Source: Bacteroidota bacterium (GTDB lineage: Bacteria > Bacteroidota > Bacteroidia > Flavobacteriales_D > Crocinitomicaceae). From it: a stretch of 64,000 nt of DNA. Position 1 is the first letter of the stretch. Each line of letters starts with the position of its first letter. The translations under genes were made by a program, and so were the position numbers. The DNA lies in the NCBI GenBank assembly GCA_016192075.1, contig JACPUU010000007.1, positions 269,959 to 333,958 of the forward strand, in the 5' to 3' direction. Positions 27,120 to 37,241 of the stretch are shown here, in pieces. The notes under the pieces are model-generated. The model was not told the origin of the DNA. It searched no databases and was given only the letters and a program-made list of their open reading frames with translations.

Positions 27120-29628
27120 CTGTTGTAAAATTCAGCGGGTTTAATTGCTCTGTCAGGTCCACTGCGGCCTGGGTCAGCAAATCAGTGTTAAAAACATATC
27201 CGTGTTTAAAAATCAGTGTATTGTGATAATTTACAAATGCCGGAATGATTGTTGCCAGGTTGTCAACACTTACCAGTGCGGTTGCAGCTGAAGTGTATGC
27301 GGGCAGACTGGTTTGCAGAAAATAATTCAACCGGTTCCGGAAAGCGGCGGTGGTAAAAGGCTGAATAAAATCAGGCAAAAGAATAACCACATCATACTGA
27401 AAAAGCGGTTTCTGCGCATAAGCATTTCCCTGCGCATCCAAAGCCTGCATCAGCAGATTTGTCTCTACGAAAATAACGCCGCGTCTTTCTTCAATCATCC
27501 AGCAGGCTACGTTCCGGAGCAACTCTGAAGCCGGGTTAGTTTCAGGATTTTTTGCATCCCCATCATCGTGACCAAACTCATCTGCCAGGTAATTGTGATA
27601 GGCTGGTCTCAACCCAAAAAGCAGGCAAAGTTTTAATTCGATGGCTGAAAAATTAATAAAATCCTGCTCCGTTAATTTTTCCATTTTGTTCACATGATCG
27701 GTGTTAAAAATGAAATCGTGTTCGGTGTCTGACTGAAGGATCAGTTTATCCGAAATGCTTTTATGCAGCCGCTTGTCTTCACCTGGGTCATTTTCATTCA
27801 GTCCCTTGATTTTATAGGCCCCCAGGAAATTCCAGGCTTTTTGGCGGTAATACGACAACAAACCTAAATTCTGCAAATACAGGCTTTTAAAAATCACCCG
27901 GTCTTTCTGACTTTCGCCGGCGTATACCGAACCGTCAATCAGCGCATCTATTACAAGGGGCGATTCACCATGGCGGGCCAGCAAATGATCCAGCATTTCA
28001 TTTCTGCGCTGTAAATTCAGTTGCTGATCTTCCATGAGCTGCATCAGTCCTCTGACGTAGGCATTGTATGGGTCCAGCTTGTATGACTCCCAACTGGTGC
28101 TGTCAAGTTCTGTTTCAGTTACAAGTTCATAACTGAAATTAAAAACAGTGTTATCTTTTAAAATCGGACGAATAAACGGAACATCATACAGCGAGCGGTA
28201 AAAGTAGGTGGGTGAAAAAACTTCAAACGGTACCGGATATTCCGGGTGGTCTTTTTCATAATGACTCTTGAGCGCATAAAATCTGCGGTTGTCAGAAGTG
28301 GCAGCAATCAATGGATTTTTGAAGGAGAACAATTTGTCCACGTTAGCCAGTTGTGCAAACTGATTTGCCAGCAGCTGATCAAAAAGCGTCAGGTATCCCC
28401 TGAGTTGCCTGGACTGCGCTACCTGGTAATCACTTGCCGCTGATTCAACAGCATAGGTTCCGGTTCCAAAAATTTCAGGCATGGTATTCTGGATCGAATA
28501 ATAACTGCTGATATCCCTGTACTTACCCTGTGGTATCTCTGCTGCAAAATCGGCCCTGCTGCCATAAACCAGGTCCTCATTCAGGTGGGTGATCTGGTCA
28601 GTCACCGTAAACGGATCTGTGGTATTAACCACGGCAATCGTTTCGCCTTTGCAAACGATGGACAGGTTGCCGGATAAAACCGATTTCATGACATCCAGTA
28701 CAATGACTTGTCCCTTCTTACCCTTCAGGTCTTTTGACGTGGTTCCATCCTGGATAAAGCCGGCTACAGAACAATTCAAAACACCTGTTACGGTTTCAAT
28801 CAACTGAATTACCTCAGCCATTTTTACCGTGTATTTGATTTCACCGAGTGCTTCGTCTGAAATCCATCCGTTCTCAAGCCGCGGACCATTATACAATGTA
28901 TCAGCGGTTATGCCCTGCGCTTCCAGTTCATGGTATCCGATTGGTTTTACAGCGGGAAAAACAGCGTCATTTATTTTTTGCTGCAATTGATTCAGTACGG
29001 TGTAAACATCTGTGGCTTTTTCAATTTCAATCTGGCCGGACATCAGCCACAGGTTTGGTGTCAGAAAAACCGGTTTTTCAAAAAACTCAGCAACGTTTCT
29101 GGATTTGTTCAGGTAATAAAACGCGGCCTCACAAATTAAATTGGCAGCTACCAGGGCTTCGGCAAGAATGGCTTTGTTGTTTGCTACTGACGGATCCACT
29201 ATCAGATTGCGGGTAAGTGTATAATCAAGCAGCAGCCAAACCTGGTATACACCTGCTTTTGCAGAATCTGCCTCAACAATGGCGTTGACAACCCCGCTTA
29301 CACCATCCACCACGTATTTTCTGTAATCATTCAGCGTGACCGGTGCCGTTGTAAGAATCTCTGACGGAAGGTAAAACTGATTTTCTGTTTCCAGTTTTCC
29401 ATTGCGCCGTGTGAGAATATCCTTCACCGAAAAATCGTTGCAATACCCCAATTCTGTGAGTGCAAAACAAACCTGGTCAAGAATAGTAATACCCGGATCA
29501 CTGGCATTTAAATTGGTCCACTGGTTACCACTTTTTTCCTGAATGTATGCCAATGCCTGTTCTTTCAGCAACTCAAAATTCTGATTCACCGGCAGTGCAA
29601 CATCGGATATGTGATAAACCGTACTCAT
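27112..29628 (-). CDS. eCIS baseplate protein (Afp12/Pvc12-like)
   Basis: 838 residues. The N-terminal N-A-S-D-P-G-I-T-I-L-D-Q-V-C-F-A-L-T-E-L-G-Y-type segment is the typical start of Afp12-like (gpI/gp53-related) wedge proteins. Short overlaps on both sides (4 bases with the Afp11-like gene, 8 with the tape measure) show a tightly coupled operon. The product would build the baseplate wedge together with the Afp11-like protein. Confidence 0.85.
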   Translation of the reverse strand: MSTVYHISDVALPVNQNFELLKEQALAYIQEKSGNQWTNLNASDPGITILDQVCFALTELGYCNDFSVKDILTRRNGKLETENQFYLPSEILTTAPVTLNDYRKYVVDGVSGVVNAIVEADSAKAGVYQVWLLLDYTLTRNLIVDPSVANNKAILAEALVAANLICEAAFYYLNKSRNVAEFFEKPVFLTPNLWLMSGQIEIEKATDVYTVLNQLQQKINDAVFPAVKPIGYHELEAQGITADTLYNGPRLENGWISDEALGEIKYTVKMAEVIQLIETVTGVLNCSVAGFIQDGTTSKDLKGKKGQVIVLDVMKSVLSGNLSIVCKGETIAVVNTTDPFTVTDQITHLNEDLVYGSRADFAAEIPQGKYRDISSYYSIQNTMPEIFGTGTYAVESAASDYQVAQSRQLRGYLTLFDQLLANQFAQLANVDKLFSFKNPLIAATSDNRRFYALKSHYEKDHPEYPVPFEVFSPTYFYRSLYDVPFIRPILKDNTVFNFSYELVTETELDSTSWESYKLDPYNAYVRGLMQLMEDQQLNLQRRNEMLDHLLARHGESPLVIDALIDGSVYAGESQKDRVIFKSLYLQNLGLLSYYRQKAWNFLGAYKIKGLNENDPGEDKRLHKSISDKLILQSDTEHDFIFNTDHVNKMEKLTEQDFINFSAIELKLCLLFGLRPAYHNYLADEFGHDDGDAKNPETNPASELLRNVACWMIEERRGVIFVETNLLMQALDAQGNAYAQKPLFQYDVVILLPDFIQPFTTAAFRNRLNYFLQTSLPAYTSAATALVSVDNLATIIPAFVNYHNTLIFKHGYVFNTDLLTQAAVDLTEQLNPLNFTTDV

Positions 29629-32600
29629 GGATTTGTGTTGAGATAAATGCTGTGCTTCATGTCAGAGACAAACAACACACCCGGTGAGGGCGTAATCATT
29701 TCATTGTCTTTACTGATGAGTTCTTTTTTACCCGCAGTGAGTGTCCATAACTGAAACGTAACCTGATCTGCCGTTTCAACACCCGGAACGGATTTGATAA
29801 ATGCATTTACCTGCGCAGCTGTTATGGATTGATCAATACATACCTGTTCACCGGCATCGGGTATCCAGGGAGATAAAAAAATGTTCAGCAACTGGTTAAC
29901 CTGCTTTATGACACCTTCCAATGCAAAGCCTGTTTTAACTGTTATTGCGGCGCTTACCTGCACATATTCCAGGTTAAAACATGAAACGTACAGGTTAGAA
30001 AAAACCGAAGTACGGCCTGCCAGAAAATTCTGAATTTTTAATTCCTGGCACGGAGTTACCAGCGGAACAAAAGCGCCGGGATCATTTGCACTTTTAGCTG
30101 CCCGCGCCACGTAAACATGGGTGGCTTTTCGCGCATTAACTCCATTGGAAAGCACCACTTTCGAGTAATAAATCTCATCAAATTCCTGGTTGATTAACCG
30201 GTTGATGTCTTCTGATGTCACACAGCGGTCTTTTGTTTTAATCCGGTTACTGATACGGCGATTCATGGCTGTTTTATTCTCTGCCGCACGACCGCCGAAA
30301 GAAGCAAAGGGCTGAACAATTGAAGCGATTGAAGGAACTGCCAACTGGGTTTTAGCAATAGTACCTGCCGCCAGTTCGGGTTTAACAGAATCGGCCTGGT
30401 AACCGGTCCCAGCCCGTTGTGCCTCTACCCCATTTGTTTTCAAAAATGCTGTCTGTGGAAAATCAGCAGGGGCATCGTGGGTGCAAAAAGCCAGCCAGTA
30501 TTTTCCGGAAGGCATTGAAAAATGATTTTCTGAAATTTCATTTTTTATGTTCACCGTAATAATTCCGGAACATCTCAGATTGTTGGTGCCATCTGCGAGT
30601 ATTGACATGGGCTGCCAGTAATCATCACACAGGTAATACGCGCTGATTTTTTTGGATGGATTTGATTGCCCATAGGTTCTGGACAACTCAAAATAAATAC
30701 TCAGTTCACAAGGAAAAACCAAATTTTCAAGGGCCATAATCAACGCTCCCTGAAATTCAAAATGCGGATACAATGAAACTCCCGGAACCACTTTTTTAGC
30801 GGCGACTAACGGAGCACCGATCATGGGCCAGTACTGATCAGGCTCACGGGTATTATCATACACCAGGTAATTTGCAAACGGTGAATAATGATAGCATTGA
30901 ATTGGATATTCACCCGTGGCGTAGGTAAGCTGATAGGTATCAGATGCCTGGTACTGACTCACCGTTAAGGACTTCAATTTTGGGGCAAACGGCGGGTTGG
31001 GCGGTAGTATCAGTTTTGCTTTGGGGTCTTGCGGCTGATGTGAAATCAATGCCGCATTTTTTAGTGCAACGTTTGATACCACATTGGAATACAAACCAGA
31101 TCCAAATCCATATTCCGGTCCATTCAAAACAACGTTTAAAAAACCGGAGCTACTGGCTGTACTATATACCAAAGGGCTGTTTTGAATGGATGGATCTGCA
31201 TTTTTGGGGTTGGCATCATCTGAAAATACAACAGGCTGTATCGGGTCTGCTGCCGGTGATTCATTTTGTGCAGTACCGGAAACAGAAACTGTTTTTGGAT
31301 AACTGAAAACACTTGTATTCTGCAATGTACAATTGCTGCCATCTGTATTAAAAAGCTGTGTGCCAACACCCGGAATCAAGAGTTCACAGGCGGGGTCTTT
31401 TGCATATCCAACAATGGTTGCAATGGACGGATCAGCAACATCTACCGTGCAGGACACATCTTTGGCAAATACAATTTTTTTCCAATCTCTGTCTTGCAGC
31501 AAATTGAAATCTACTGTGAAACAAATGTTATTGAATGGCTCGGTATATACATGCGTGTAAGGAAGCAGTTTATGGTATTTGAACAGGTAAAGAACCGCCG
31601 CTATATCTACATAAATTTGCCAGAGCCAGTTAAAAATCTGACTCATACTTTTAAGCTTACCGGGCTGTTCAGGGTCGGCTGCTTTTTTTGCCGGAGCAGC
31701 TTTCTTTTTGGCCGGATCAGCCTTTTTTGTAGCAGAACGTGGCTTTATTTTGAAAATTTTTACAACGAAGTTCTTTACACCGGTAAACATTTTTTTAATC
31801 CACCCAAAAACCGTTTTGACCAATTTGATGATTACTTTAAGACTAGTCTTAATAACTCCTAAAATCTTTTTGACCAGTTTGGAAATTTCTGTGAAAATCC
31901 ACTTGATTATTCCAGGACTTTTTGGGGTAATGAGTATTGTTGGATCAGCGATATATGCATTGTACTGCTGGTAATACGTATTAAAATCATCAGGTAGTTT
32001 ATCCCAGTCAAACTCAAAACAAAGAGAGTCCAGCGGCTTGCTGAATATTTCATTGCTTCCGATAATAAAACTGCTGCCGGCCAGGGGTGTTGGCCCAAAA
32101 AGCTGAAACGGGGTCTTTGCATTAAGCCCGCCATAATCATTGGAAAGCTGAAGTGTTTTTACACCCGATGCAGCAACCTTAATCGTCAATTCTGAAATAA
32201 CCGGGGGACTCACCAGATCAGAAAATGTGTCAAAGGTTATTTTGAACATGGGCCATGAACTAAGCACACCGTCAGGGTTAACCGTAAATGCTTCAATGGG
32301 TGGCTGCGCAGGATCCAGAACCAGGCCAACCACCAGCGGATTTGTAACCGGAATAGCCGAAGGATTTACCAACGTGGTAACATTGAGCCAGGCCGTTTTT
32401 GTGCTTAAATAAACGTTCGCTGATTGAAGCATTTCTGTAGTAAATTCACCCGTATAATTCAGGGTAATCTGAATTGAACGACTGCCTTCACGCAGCAATA
32501 ACAAAGGCGATGCAAATGCAAAACCCAATATCTGAGCGGTAGCATTTTCAGGCAAACTTCCACCAAACGTATCCCATCCCTGAATTTGACCGGCTTCATT

Positions 32601-33851
32601 TTTTTGAATAACTCCCGGGGTTAAAATCTGCTGTATATCCAACTGGTAATTGGTAACCGTTGTTGGTGCCGCAGTGACTGTTTTGGCAACAAGTGCCGTA
32701 TTTGCTGCGGCAGTTTTAGCAGTTGATGCCAAAGCAGTGCCGGTAGTACTTGTTGGATCACTGGTTGTAACAGGCGTCGTAACAGCCACCGATGAAAGCG
32801 TATAAACCTGCGTAATTGCTGCCGGATTCAGACTGACAGTTTTGAGCGTGTTAAACACCACCGGATTTTTTGACGCATCTACACCTGCATTCAAACCCGT
32901 TTGTGCCGGAAGTGAAAACGCTGAAGTTTTCTGTGCCAGTTCAGCACATACAAAAACACGATCCGGCGTTGCAAATTTCTCTGACTGTTTTAAAATATCG
33001 CGGTAATAAAAATCAAGGTGCCGGCCTGCTATGCTGTTTAGCTGGTTACGGTGAATGGTCAGCAGATTTACGCCGGTTCTCAGCAATGTTGTATCCGGAT
33101 ACCGGTTCTGCGCAGCACTCAGCGTTTGATATTCAGACACCGCATTGGTTACAATTGTCTGCAGAAAGGTGTACAAATCATCACCGGTGCGTACCAGTGC
33201 TGCAAAAAAATCTGCCGGTGTGTTTTCTGCAATGGGTTTTACAAAACCCAGAATTTCCCAAAAGGGACTTTTCCCCCGGTTTTGTTTCCACACAATTTCA
33301 TCGTATGAATCAAAAATGTAATACACTACCGGTTCAATTCGCTTTATGACAGTGCTGGTTGACAAATAATCTCTGAGTGATTGAACGGCCCAAAAGCTGG
33401 CACTGTAATGGGATATGGTTTGCCCCAGTACAAATTGTTTCAATTTATAATCATCAGGTGAACGCAGCATGTAGCCCGACCACCGTTCAATGCGGTTAAA
33501 AATTTCTGTCAGGTGATTAAACAGCTGATTAAATGACCGGCCGACAGAAGCAGCACGTATTTCATTGTTCAGTGCACGCTGCAAATCGTCACAAATAGCA
33601 CGGTAACCCGCATGCAGTTTTGAAACCGGTGTACGTGAAATAAAAGCCGTCAAAAAAACCGGGTCTTTTAAAAGAAATGGCTGCCAGCTCCCGTTCGGTT
33701 TATTGGAACTGTCATAAAAATTGAGCAGCGATGCATATTCGGTGAGAAATGCCAACTGGTCTATTTCGGTTCTGCCGTCAATAAGCGCAGAACCCGGAAC
33801 CAGATTCTGATTCAGGGATTCAATTGCACTATGCTGACAGCTGCTATTCAT
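29625..33851 (-). CDS. eCIS baseplate J-like protein (Afp11-like) with cationic amphipathic insert
   Basis: 1408 residues, well above most Afp11/gp6-like wedge proteins. The N-terminal helical domain (about 1-320) and the C-terminal baseplate-J-like segment (about 1180-1390; includes K-T-G-F-A-L-E-G-V-I-K-Q-V-N) are typical. In the middle, residues about 648-703 form an unbroken Lys/Ile/Val/Phe/Trp amphipathic stretch (I-I-K-W-I-F-T-E, V-I-I-K-L-V-K-T-V-F-G-W). It is followed at about 707-729 by a Lys/Ala/Pro-rich tail-like segment (K-K-K-A-A-P-A-K-K-A). This insert looks like a membrane-active or anchoring helix, which is unusual in a baseplate. A Thr/Ala-rich linker lies around residues 355-395. 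Confidence 0.85.
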   Translation of the reverse strand: MNSSCQHSAIESLNQNLVPGSALIDGRTEIDQLAFLTEYASLLNFYDSSNKPNGSWQPFLLKDPVFLTAFISRTPVSKLHAGYRAICDDLQRALNNEIRAASVGRSFNQLFNHLTEIFNRIERWSGYMLRSPDDYKLKQFVLGQTISHYSASFWAVQSLRDYLSTSTVIKRIEPVVYYIFDSYDEIVWKQNRGKSPFWEILGFVKPIAENTPADFFAALVRTGDDLYTFLQTIVTNAVSEYQTLSAAQNRYPDTTLLRTGVNLLTIHRNQLNSIAGRHLDFYYRDILKQSEKFATPDRVFVCAELAQKTSAFSLPAQTGLNAGVDASKNPVVFNTLKTVSLNPAAITQVYTLSSVAVTTPVTTSDPTSTTGTALASTAKTAAANTALVAKTVTAAPTTVTNYQLDIQQILTPGVIQKNEAGQIQGWDTFGGSLPENATAQILGFAFASPLLLLREGSRSIQITLNYTGEFTTEMLQSANVYLSTKTAWLNVTTLVNPSAIPVTNPLVVGLVLDPAQPPIEAFTVNPDGVLSSWPMFKITFDTFSDLVSPPVISELTIKVAASGVKTLQLSNDYGGLNAKTPFQLFGPTPLAGSSFIIGSNEIFSKPLDSLCFEFDWDKLPDDFNTYYQQYNAYIADPTILITPKSPGIIKWIFTEISKLVKKILGVIKTSLKVIIKLVKTVFGWIKKMFTGVKNFVVKIFKIKPRSATKKADPAKKKAAPAKKAADPEQPGKLKSMSQIFNWLWQIYVDIAAVLYLFKYHKLLPYTHVYTEPFNNICFTVDFNLLQDRDWKKIVFAKDVSCTVDVADPSIATIVGYAKDPACELLIPGVGTQLFNTDGSNCTLQNTSVFSYPKTVSVSGTAQNESPAADPIQPVVFSDDANPKNADPSIQNSPLVYSTASSSGFLNVVLNGPEYGFGSGLYSNVVSNVALKNAALISHQPQDPKAKLILPPNPPFAPKLKSLTVSQYQASDTYQLTYATGEYPIQCYHYSPFANYLVYDNTREPDQYWPMIGAPLVAAKKVVPGVSLYPHFEFQGALIMALENLVFPCELSIYFELSRTYGQSNPSKKISAYYLCDDYWQPMSILADGTNNLRCSGIITVNIKNEISENHFSMPSGKYWLAFCTHDAPADFPQTAFLKTNGVEAQRAGTGYQADSVKPELAAGTIAKTQLAVPSIASIVQPFASFGGRAAENKTAMNRRISNRIKTKDRCVTSEDINRLINQEFDEIYYSKVVLSNGVNARKATHVYVARAAKSANDPGAFVPLVTPCQELKIQNFLAGRTSVFSNLYVSCFNLEYVQVSAAITVKTGFALEGVIKQVNQLLNIFLSPWIPDAGEQVCIDQSITAAQVNAFIKSVPGVETADQVTFQLWTLTAGKKELISKDNEMITPSPGVLFVSDMKHSIYLNTNP

Positions 33852-33853
33852 AC

Positions 33854-34285
33854 TTATTTACCTAAGTTGGTTCCTTCATTCAGGTGAAACGGAAAGACAT
33901 AATTGTGCCGTGTATTGGTCTGGTTGTAGACATAGGTTATTTCTATCGAAACAATTCCTTTCTGCATATCAGTATATTCTACCTCTACATCCTGAACTGA
34001 AATCCGCGGTTCATTGTGAAGCAGCGATGTCATAACCGCATCACTGATTTCACCTTTCAGTGTTTCATCCATCTTTCTGAAAAAGAACTGCTGTAAGCCG
34101 GAACCAAAGCCGGGTTCCATGCAGCGTTCTCCCTGCCGGGTTAAAAGAATCAGATCAATGGAGTCATTAATATTGTCTTCATAGGAAGTGAGATTCAGCT
34201 CAAAATTTCCCACTGAAAATGTAACCGGGAACGACCAGCCCGATCCCAAAAAACTATTCGCTCTATTACTAAGTTGTCTATCCAC
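33854..34285 (-). CDS. gp25/gpW-like baseplate wedge protein (Afp9-like)
   Basis: The 143-residue product carries the gpW/gp25 domain: F-L-G-S-G-W-S-F-P near the start, then I-L-L-T-R-x-G-E-R-x-M-E-P-G-F-G-S-G-L (about 45-65), the conserved core of the family, and a paired strand I-S-V-Q-D-V-E-V. It links sheath, baseplate and tube assembly. Its start overlaps the PAAR gene by 8 bases, and it is 2 bases from the Afp11-like gene. Confidence 0.93.
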   Translation of the reverse strand: MDRQLSNRANSFLGSGWSFPVTFSVGNFELNLTSYEDNINDSIDLILLTRQGERCMEPGFGSGLQQFFFRKMDETLKGEISDAVMTSLLHNEPRISVQDVEVEYTDMQKGIVSIEITYVYNQTNTRHNYVFPFHLNEGTNLGK

Positions 34286-34577
34286 CGATCATTACATTTA
34301 AAGCACCTAAAAGAATTTGCCCGCCGTGTGCGGTTTGGTCACCCATGCGTGCAGCGGGCACACCACCAATCATTACCGTTGAAGATCCTTTTACAATGGC
34401 ATCAGGCGGGCCGACACAAATAAGCATATCACCTACCCGTGCGGCCGGCAATCCGCCGATGAGTACCGTTGGTTCACAGGGACCGCTGACGGGGCCGCCT
34501 ACATGCGGTATAGGCACAGGTGCCGGTGTCTGCATCGGACACTCATGAAAATCAGTAATTCTTGCTGCTGGTGGCAT
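34278..34577 (-). CDS. PAAR-domain spike tip (Afp10-like)
   Basis: 99 residues with repeated P-A-A-R-x-G-D motifs (G-G-L-P-A-A-R-V-G-D and G-G-V-P-A-A-R-M-G-D) and conserved His residues for a metal site. PAAR proteins sharpen the spike. It has no C-terminal extension, so it is a plain tip without fused toxin. It lies 6 bases downstream of the spike gene. Confidence 0.95.
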   Translation of the reverse strand: MPPAARITDFHECPMQTPAPVPIPHVGGPVSGPCEPTVLIGGLPAARVGDMLICVGPPDAIVKGSSTVMIGGVPAARMGDQTAHGGQILLGALNVMIGG

Positions 34578-34583
34578 AGGTTT

Positions 34584-36377
34584 TTAGTTTATCATTATCA
34601 TGGCACTTTTAAGTGATAATTCAGCACCGCTGGTAACTTTTGCGGTAGCATTTCCTGCAGCTGAATATTCACTGTCTGCCGTTTCTTTAATATTTATTCC
34701 GCTGATCGAAACATCTCCGCCCGAAGCCTGTATGCTGACGCCCTGGGTACCGGTTATGTTTACTTTTTCATCAGCCTGTATGGTAATGCTTTTTGGACTT
34801 TTGAGGGTAATGCCTGAGCTGGACATAACCACACTGTTTTCATTCTGATCTTTCAGCGAAATCTGGCCCTCTTTATCACTTAAAATAAAGGTGTTTTTTT
34901 TGGGCGTGGTAATGGTCAAAACGGTATTTTCATCATCAAACTGAACAGAAATTCCCTTTTTGGAAACAATGGCTTTGATGGAATTTTTTTCATTCGGATC
35001 AAGCCCCTGAAAAGGTTTCAGTTTACTGCTGCTGTACATGCTTCCCAGAATAATCGGGTATCGCGGATCTTCGTTCAAAAAACCAAGTACCACCTCATCT
35101 CCCACTTCGGGAAGAAAAAAAACACCGGCTCCGCTGGTTGAATAAAAATTGGTGAGCCGTGCCCAGATACCTTCTCCGTTCTGATCAAAAAGCGGAACAT
35201 TTACCAGGATGCGGTATTGCGAATCGGGATCTTCGTAAATCTTTTTTACAGTGCCGTTAAATAACCCGCTGGCACCGGGTAACAAACCTGAAGCGGGTGG
35301 CGCCATTACATCCGGTTCTTCAGTAAACCACTGTGGAGACATACCGAGTTTCACCTCGGTAAGCCAGTTTCCATCTGATAAATCATGCACTACACCGGCA
35401 ACCAGGTAATCACCGTTAAACCGGTCACCGATGCCCTGAAACGTCATGTATTTTCCCGGATCAACAAGGCTGCTGCCCTGGAATTTTGCCTCGCCGGTTA
35501 TTTTGGAATAATCACTTTTCACCAGCTGTGCTTTGGACCAATTGGTCAAATCGGCAGATTCAAGTGGCACCGTTGTCTGAACCTGAAAATCGGAGAGCCC
35601 CGCCACATCTGAAAGTTTTTTTGCTGTCAGGTTACCGGGACCCGAATAACTGTTCGAAGACTGACCTGTTGTGACGGCCTGATTTTTATAATCCCAGGCA
35701 GTAGCTTTGACACTGCCTAATTGCGTCAGTGCATTCAAATCAGCATTAAATGTCATCAGTCCGTCACCGTAAGTTACAGTAAGCACCGATGTTGTACTTG
35801 CATCGGGTTTAACGACAGAAACTTTACCGTTCAGCGTGGTTATGATCAGACCATTTGCTTCAGCGCGGGCCAGTATAAAATCCCAGTCAGAAACATAATA
35901 CTGCACCTGTTCAGGCCAGGTTGTTTCTGTTGCCGTGACATCAGCCGTTAAGCCGGAATATGTACCGATGATGGACTGAATAATATCACTGTCTTTTTTC
36001 TTGGAAAATGTCAGGCTTTTGCGGCCAACCACCATTTTTATGGATTCGTCGCGGCACTCAACTTCCAGCACAGAACCTACCAGTTCATCAATACGAATGG
36101 TCTGCCGTGTAATAATGCCTTTAAAAATAAGCGTGTTTTTTGCATCGTATCCGGCTTCAATGGTCAGCTCTGTTCCGGGTGCAAAATCTGCGGACGAACT
36201 CGCTTCAAATTTTCCGGTGCTGACATCGCCGTCTAAAATTGTGACAATGGCACTTGAAATACGGTTTACCGATTTTTCAACCTGAATTTTGAGAATGCGC
36301 AATTCATCCGGAACTGCATTTCCTGAAGTTTTAACAACAAACGTAGCAATGCCACCGCTATTTGTACCGGATGCCAT
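34584..36377 (-). CDS. VgrG-like central spike protein (Afp8-like)
   Basis: 597 residues. The N-terminal gp27-like part (about 15-330), an OB-fold segment (G-A-G-V-F-F-L-P-E-V-G-D-E-V-V-L-G-F, about 425-445), and a C-terminal beta-helix with regular strands (V-N-I-T-G-T-Q-G-V-S-I-Q-A-S-G-G-D) follow the gp27-gp5 fusion layout of phage-like spikes. No lysozyme domain is present. The start codon overlaps the stop of the LysM gene (TAATG). Confidence 0.93.
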   Translation of the reverse strand: MASGTNSGGIATFVVKTSGNAVPDELRILKIQVEKSVNRISSAIVTILDGDVSTGKFEASSSADFAPGTELTIEAGYDAKNTLIFKGIITRQTIRIDELVGSVLEVECRDESIKMVVGRKSLTFSKKKDSDIIQSIIGTYSGLTADVTATETTWPEQVQYYVSDWDFILARAEANGLIITTLNGKVSVVKPDASTTSVLTVTYGDGLMTFNADLNALTQLGSVKATAWDYKNQAVTTGQSSNSYSGPGNLTAKKLSDVAGLSDFQVQTTVPLESADLTNWSKAQLVKSDYSKITGEAKFQGSSLVDPGKYMTFQGIGDRFNGDYLVAGVVHDLSDGNWLTEVKLGMSPQWFTEEPDVMAPPASGLLPGASGLFNGTVKKIYEDPDSQYRILVNVPLFDQNGEGIWARLTNFYSTSGAGVFFLPEVGDEVVLGFLNEDPRYPIILGSMYSSSKLKPFQGLDPNEKNSIKAIVSKKGISVQFDDENTVLTITTPKKNTFILSDKEGQISLKDQNENSVVMSSSGITLKSPKSITIQADEKVNITGTQGVSIQASGGDVSISGINIKETADSEYSAAGNATAKVTSGAELSLKSAMIMIN

Positions 36378-37054
36378 TACGACGGTTGTATAATTGGTGG
36401 AAAAATGAGACTTTGAATGCCTTTCAGGTTGCGGAATTTATTCAGGTCGTTGTAGCGCGCCACCTGAACATAATACGAATCATCATTCCACACCTGCTGG
36501 CACATTTGCGGCAGCGTTACACCTTCTACCACGGCCACCATGTGTGTTACATCGGGCGACTCAGGTTTATCCAGTTTCTTAACGGTAGATGGTGAGATAT
36601 ACTGGCTGAAGGAAAGCGATACCTTGGCACGCAGCGGACTTCCGTCTGGTTTAAACAAGGTATACTGCGTGTCAAAAGATTTTAAAACACCTTTAAAGGT
36701 TATATCTTTTCCCCATTGAATTTTTACAAAATTGGGGCGGTGAATTTTTCCGTTGTAGGTGAAAATAATACTTTCCAGCAGTGAAATTTCCTTAACCATG
36801 TTGGTGCGTTTGGAATCAACCACACCGGTACAGTCAATAACAATATCAAAACTGATACCTTCGCTGGGTGTACTTTTGTATTTCTGTGATGCTGAGCTGG
36901 AATCAGGAGCCTGCTGTTCATTGTATTCAATGGCCCGCTGCCGCTTAATGGTTTCGGGATTGATCATAACCGTATAGGGAGAGCTCCTGAAAGCGTTTTT
37001 AAACTCTTCATCGGTATAACCAGTAATTTTCAATAATTCCAAACTACCTCCCAT
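36377..37054 (-). CDS. LysM-type baseplate adaptor (Afp7-like)
   Basis: 225 residues. The N-terminal 165 residues have strands like the tube-initiator fold (V-M-I-N-P-E-T-I-K-R, I-D-C-T-G-V-V-D-S-K). The C-terminal 60 residues form a LysM domain (T-L-P-Q-M-C-Q-Q-V-W-N-D-D-S-Y-Y). Afp7-like proteins connect the inner tube to the spike. Confidence 0.9.
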   Translation of the reverse strand: MGGSLELLKITGYTDEEFKNAFRSSPYTVMINPETIKRQRAIEYNEQQAPDSSSASQKYKSTPSEGISFDIVIDCTGVVDSKRTNMVKEISLLESIIFTYNGKIHRPNFVKIQWGKDITFKGVLKSFDTQYTLFKPDGSPLRAKVSLSFSQYISPSTVKKLDKPESPDVTHMVAVVEGVTLPQMCQQVWNDDSYYVQVARYNDLNKFRNLKGIQSLIFPPIIQPS

Positions 37055-37068
37055 ATAGATTCAATCAA

Positions 37069-37239
37069 TTATCTTTTATAGCTGTTCTTTTTTGTCTTTT
37101 CCAAAATAATGCGTCTGCACTCTTCAAGCAATTGTTTTTTCAGTGCATTAATTTCTGAGGGCTTTATACCGCCTGAGGCGTTTTTGCCACCCGAAGAAAT
37201 TTCTGTTTTAATAATCAGTTCACGTATTTCTACCGGCAT
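37069..37239 (-). CDS. DUF5908 family small eCIS protein (Afp6-like)
   Basis: A 56-residue product starting M-P-V-E-I-R-E-L-I-I-K, the N-terminal signature of DUF5908, followed by a Gly/Ser linker and a basic helix (L-K-K-Q-L-L-E-E-C-R-R). It sits 2 bases after the stop of the second tube gene, exactly where Afp6 occurs in reference clusters. It may act as a small assembly factor. Confidence 0.88.
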   Translation of the reverse strand: MPVEIRELIIKTEISSGGKNASGGIKPSEINALKKQLLEECRRIILEKTKKNSYKR

Positions 37240-37241
37240 AA

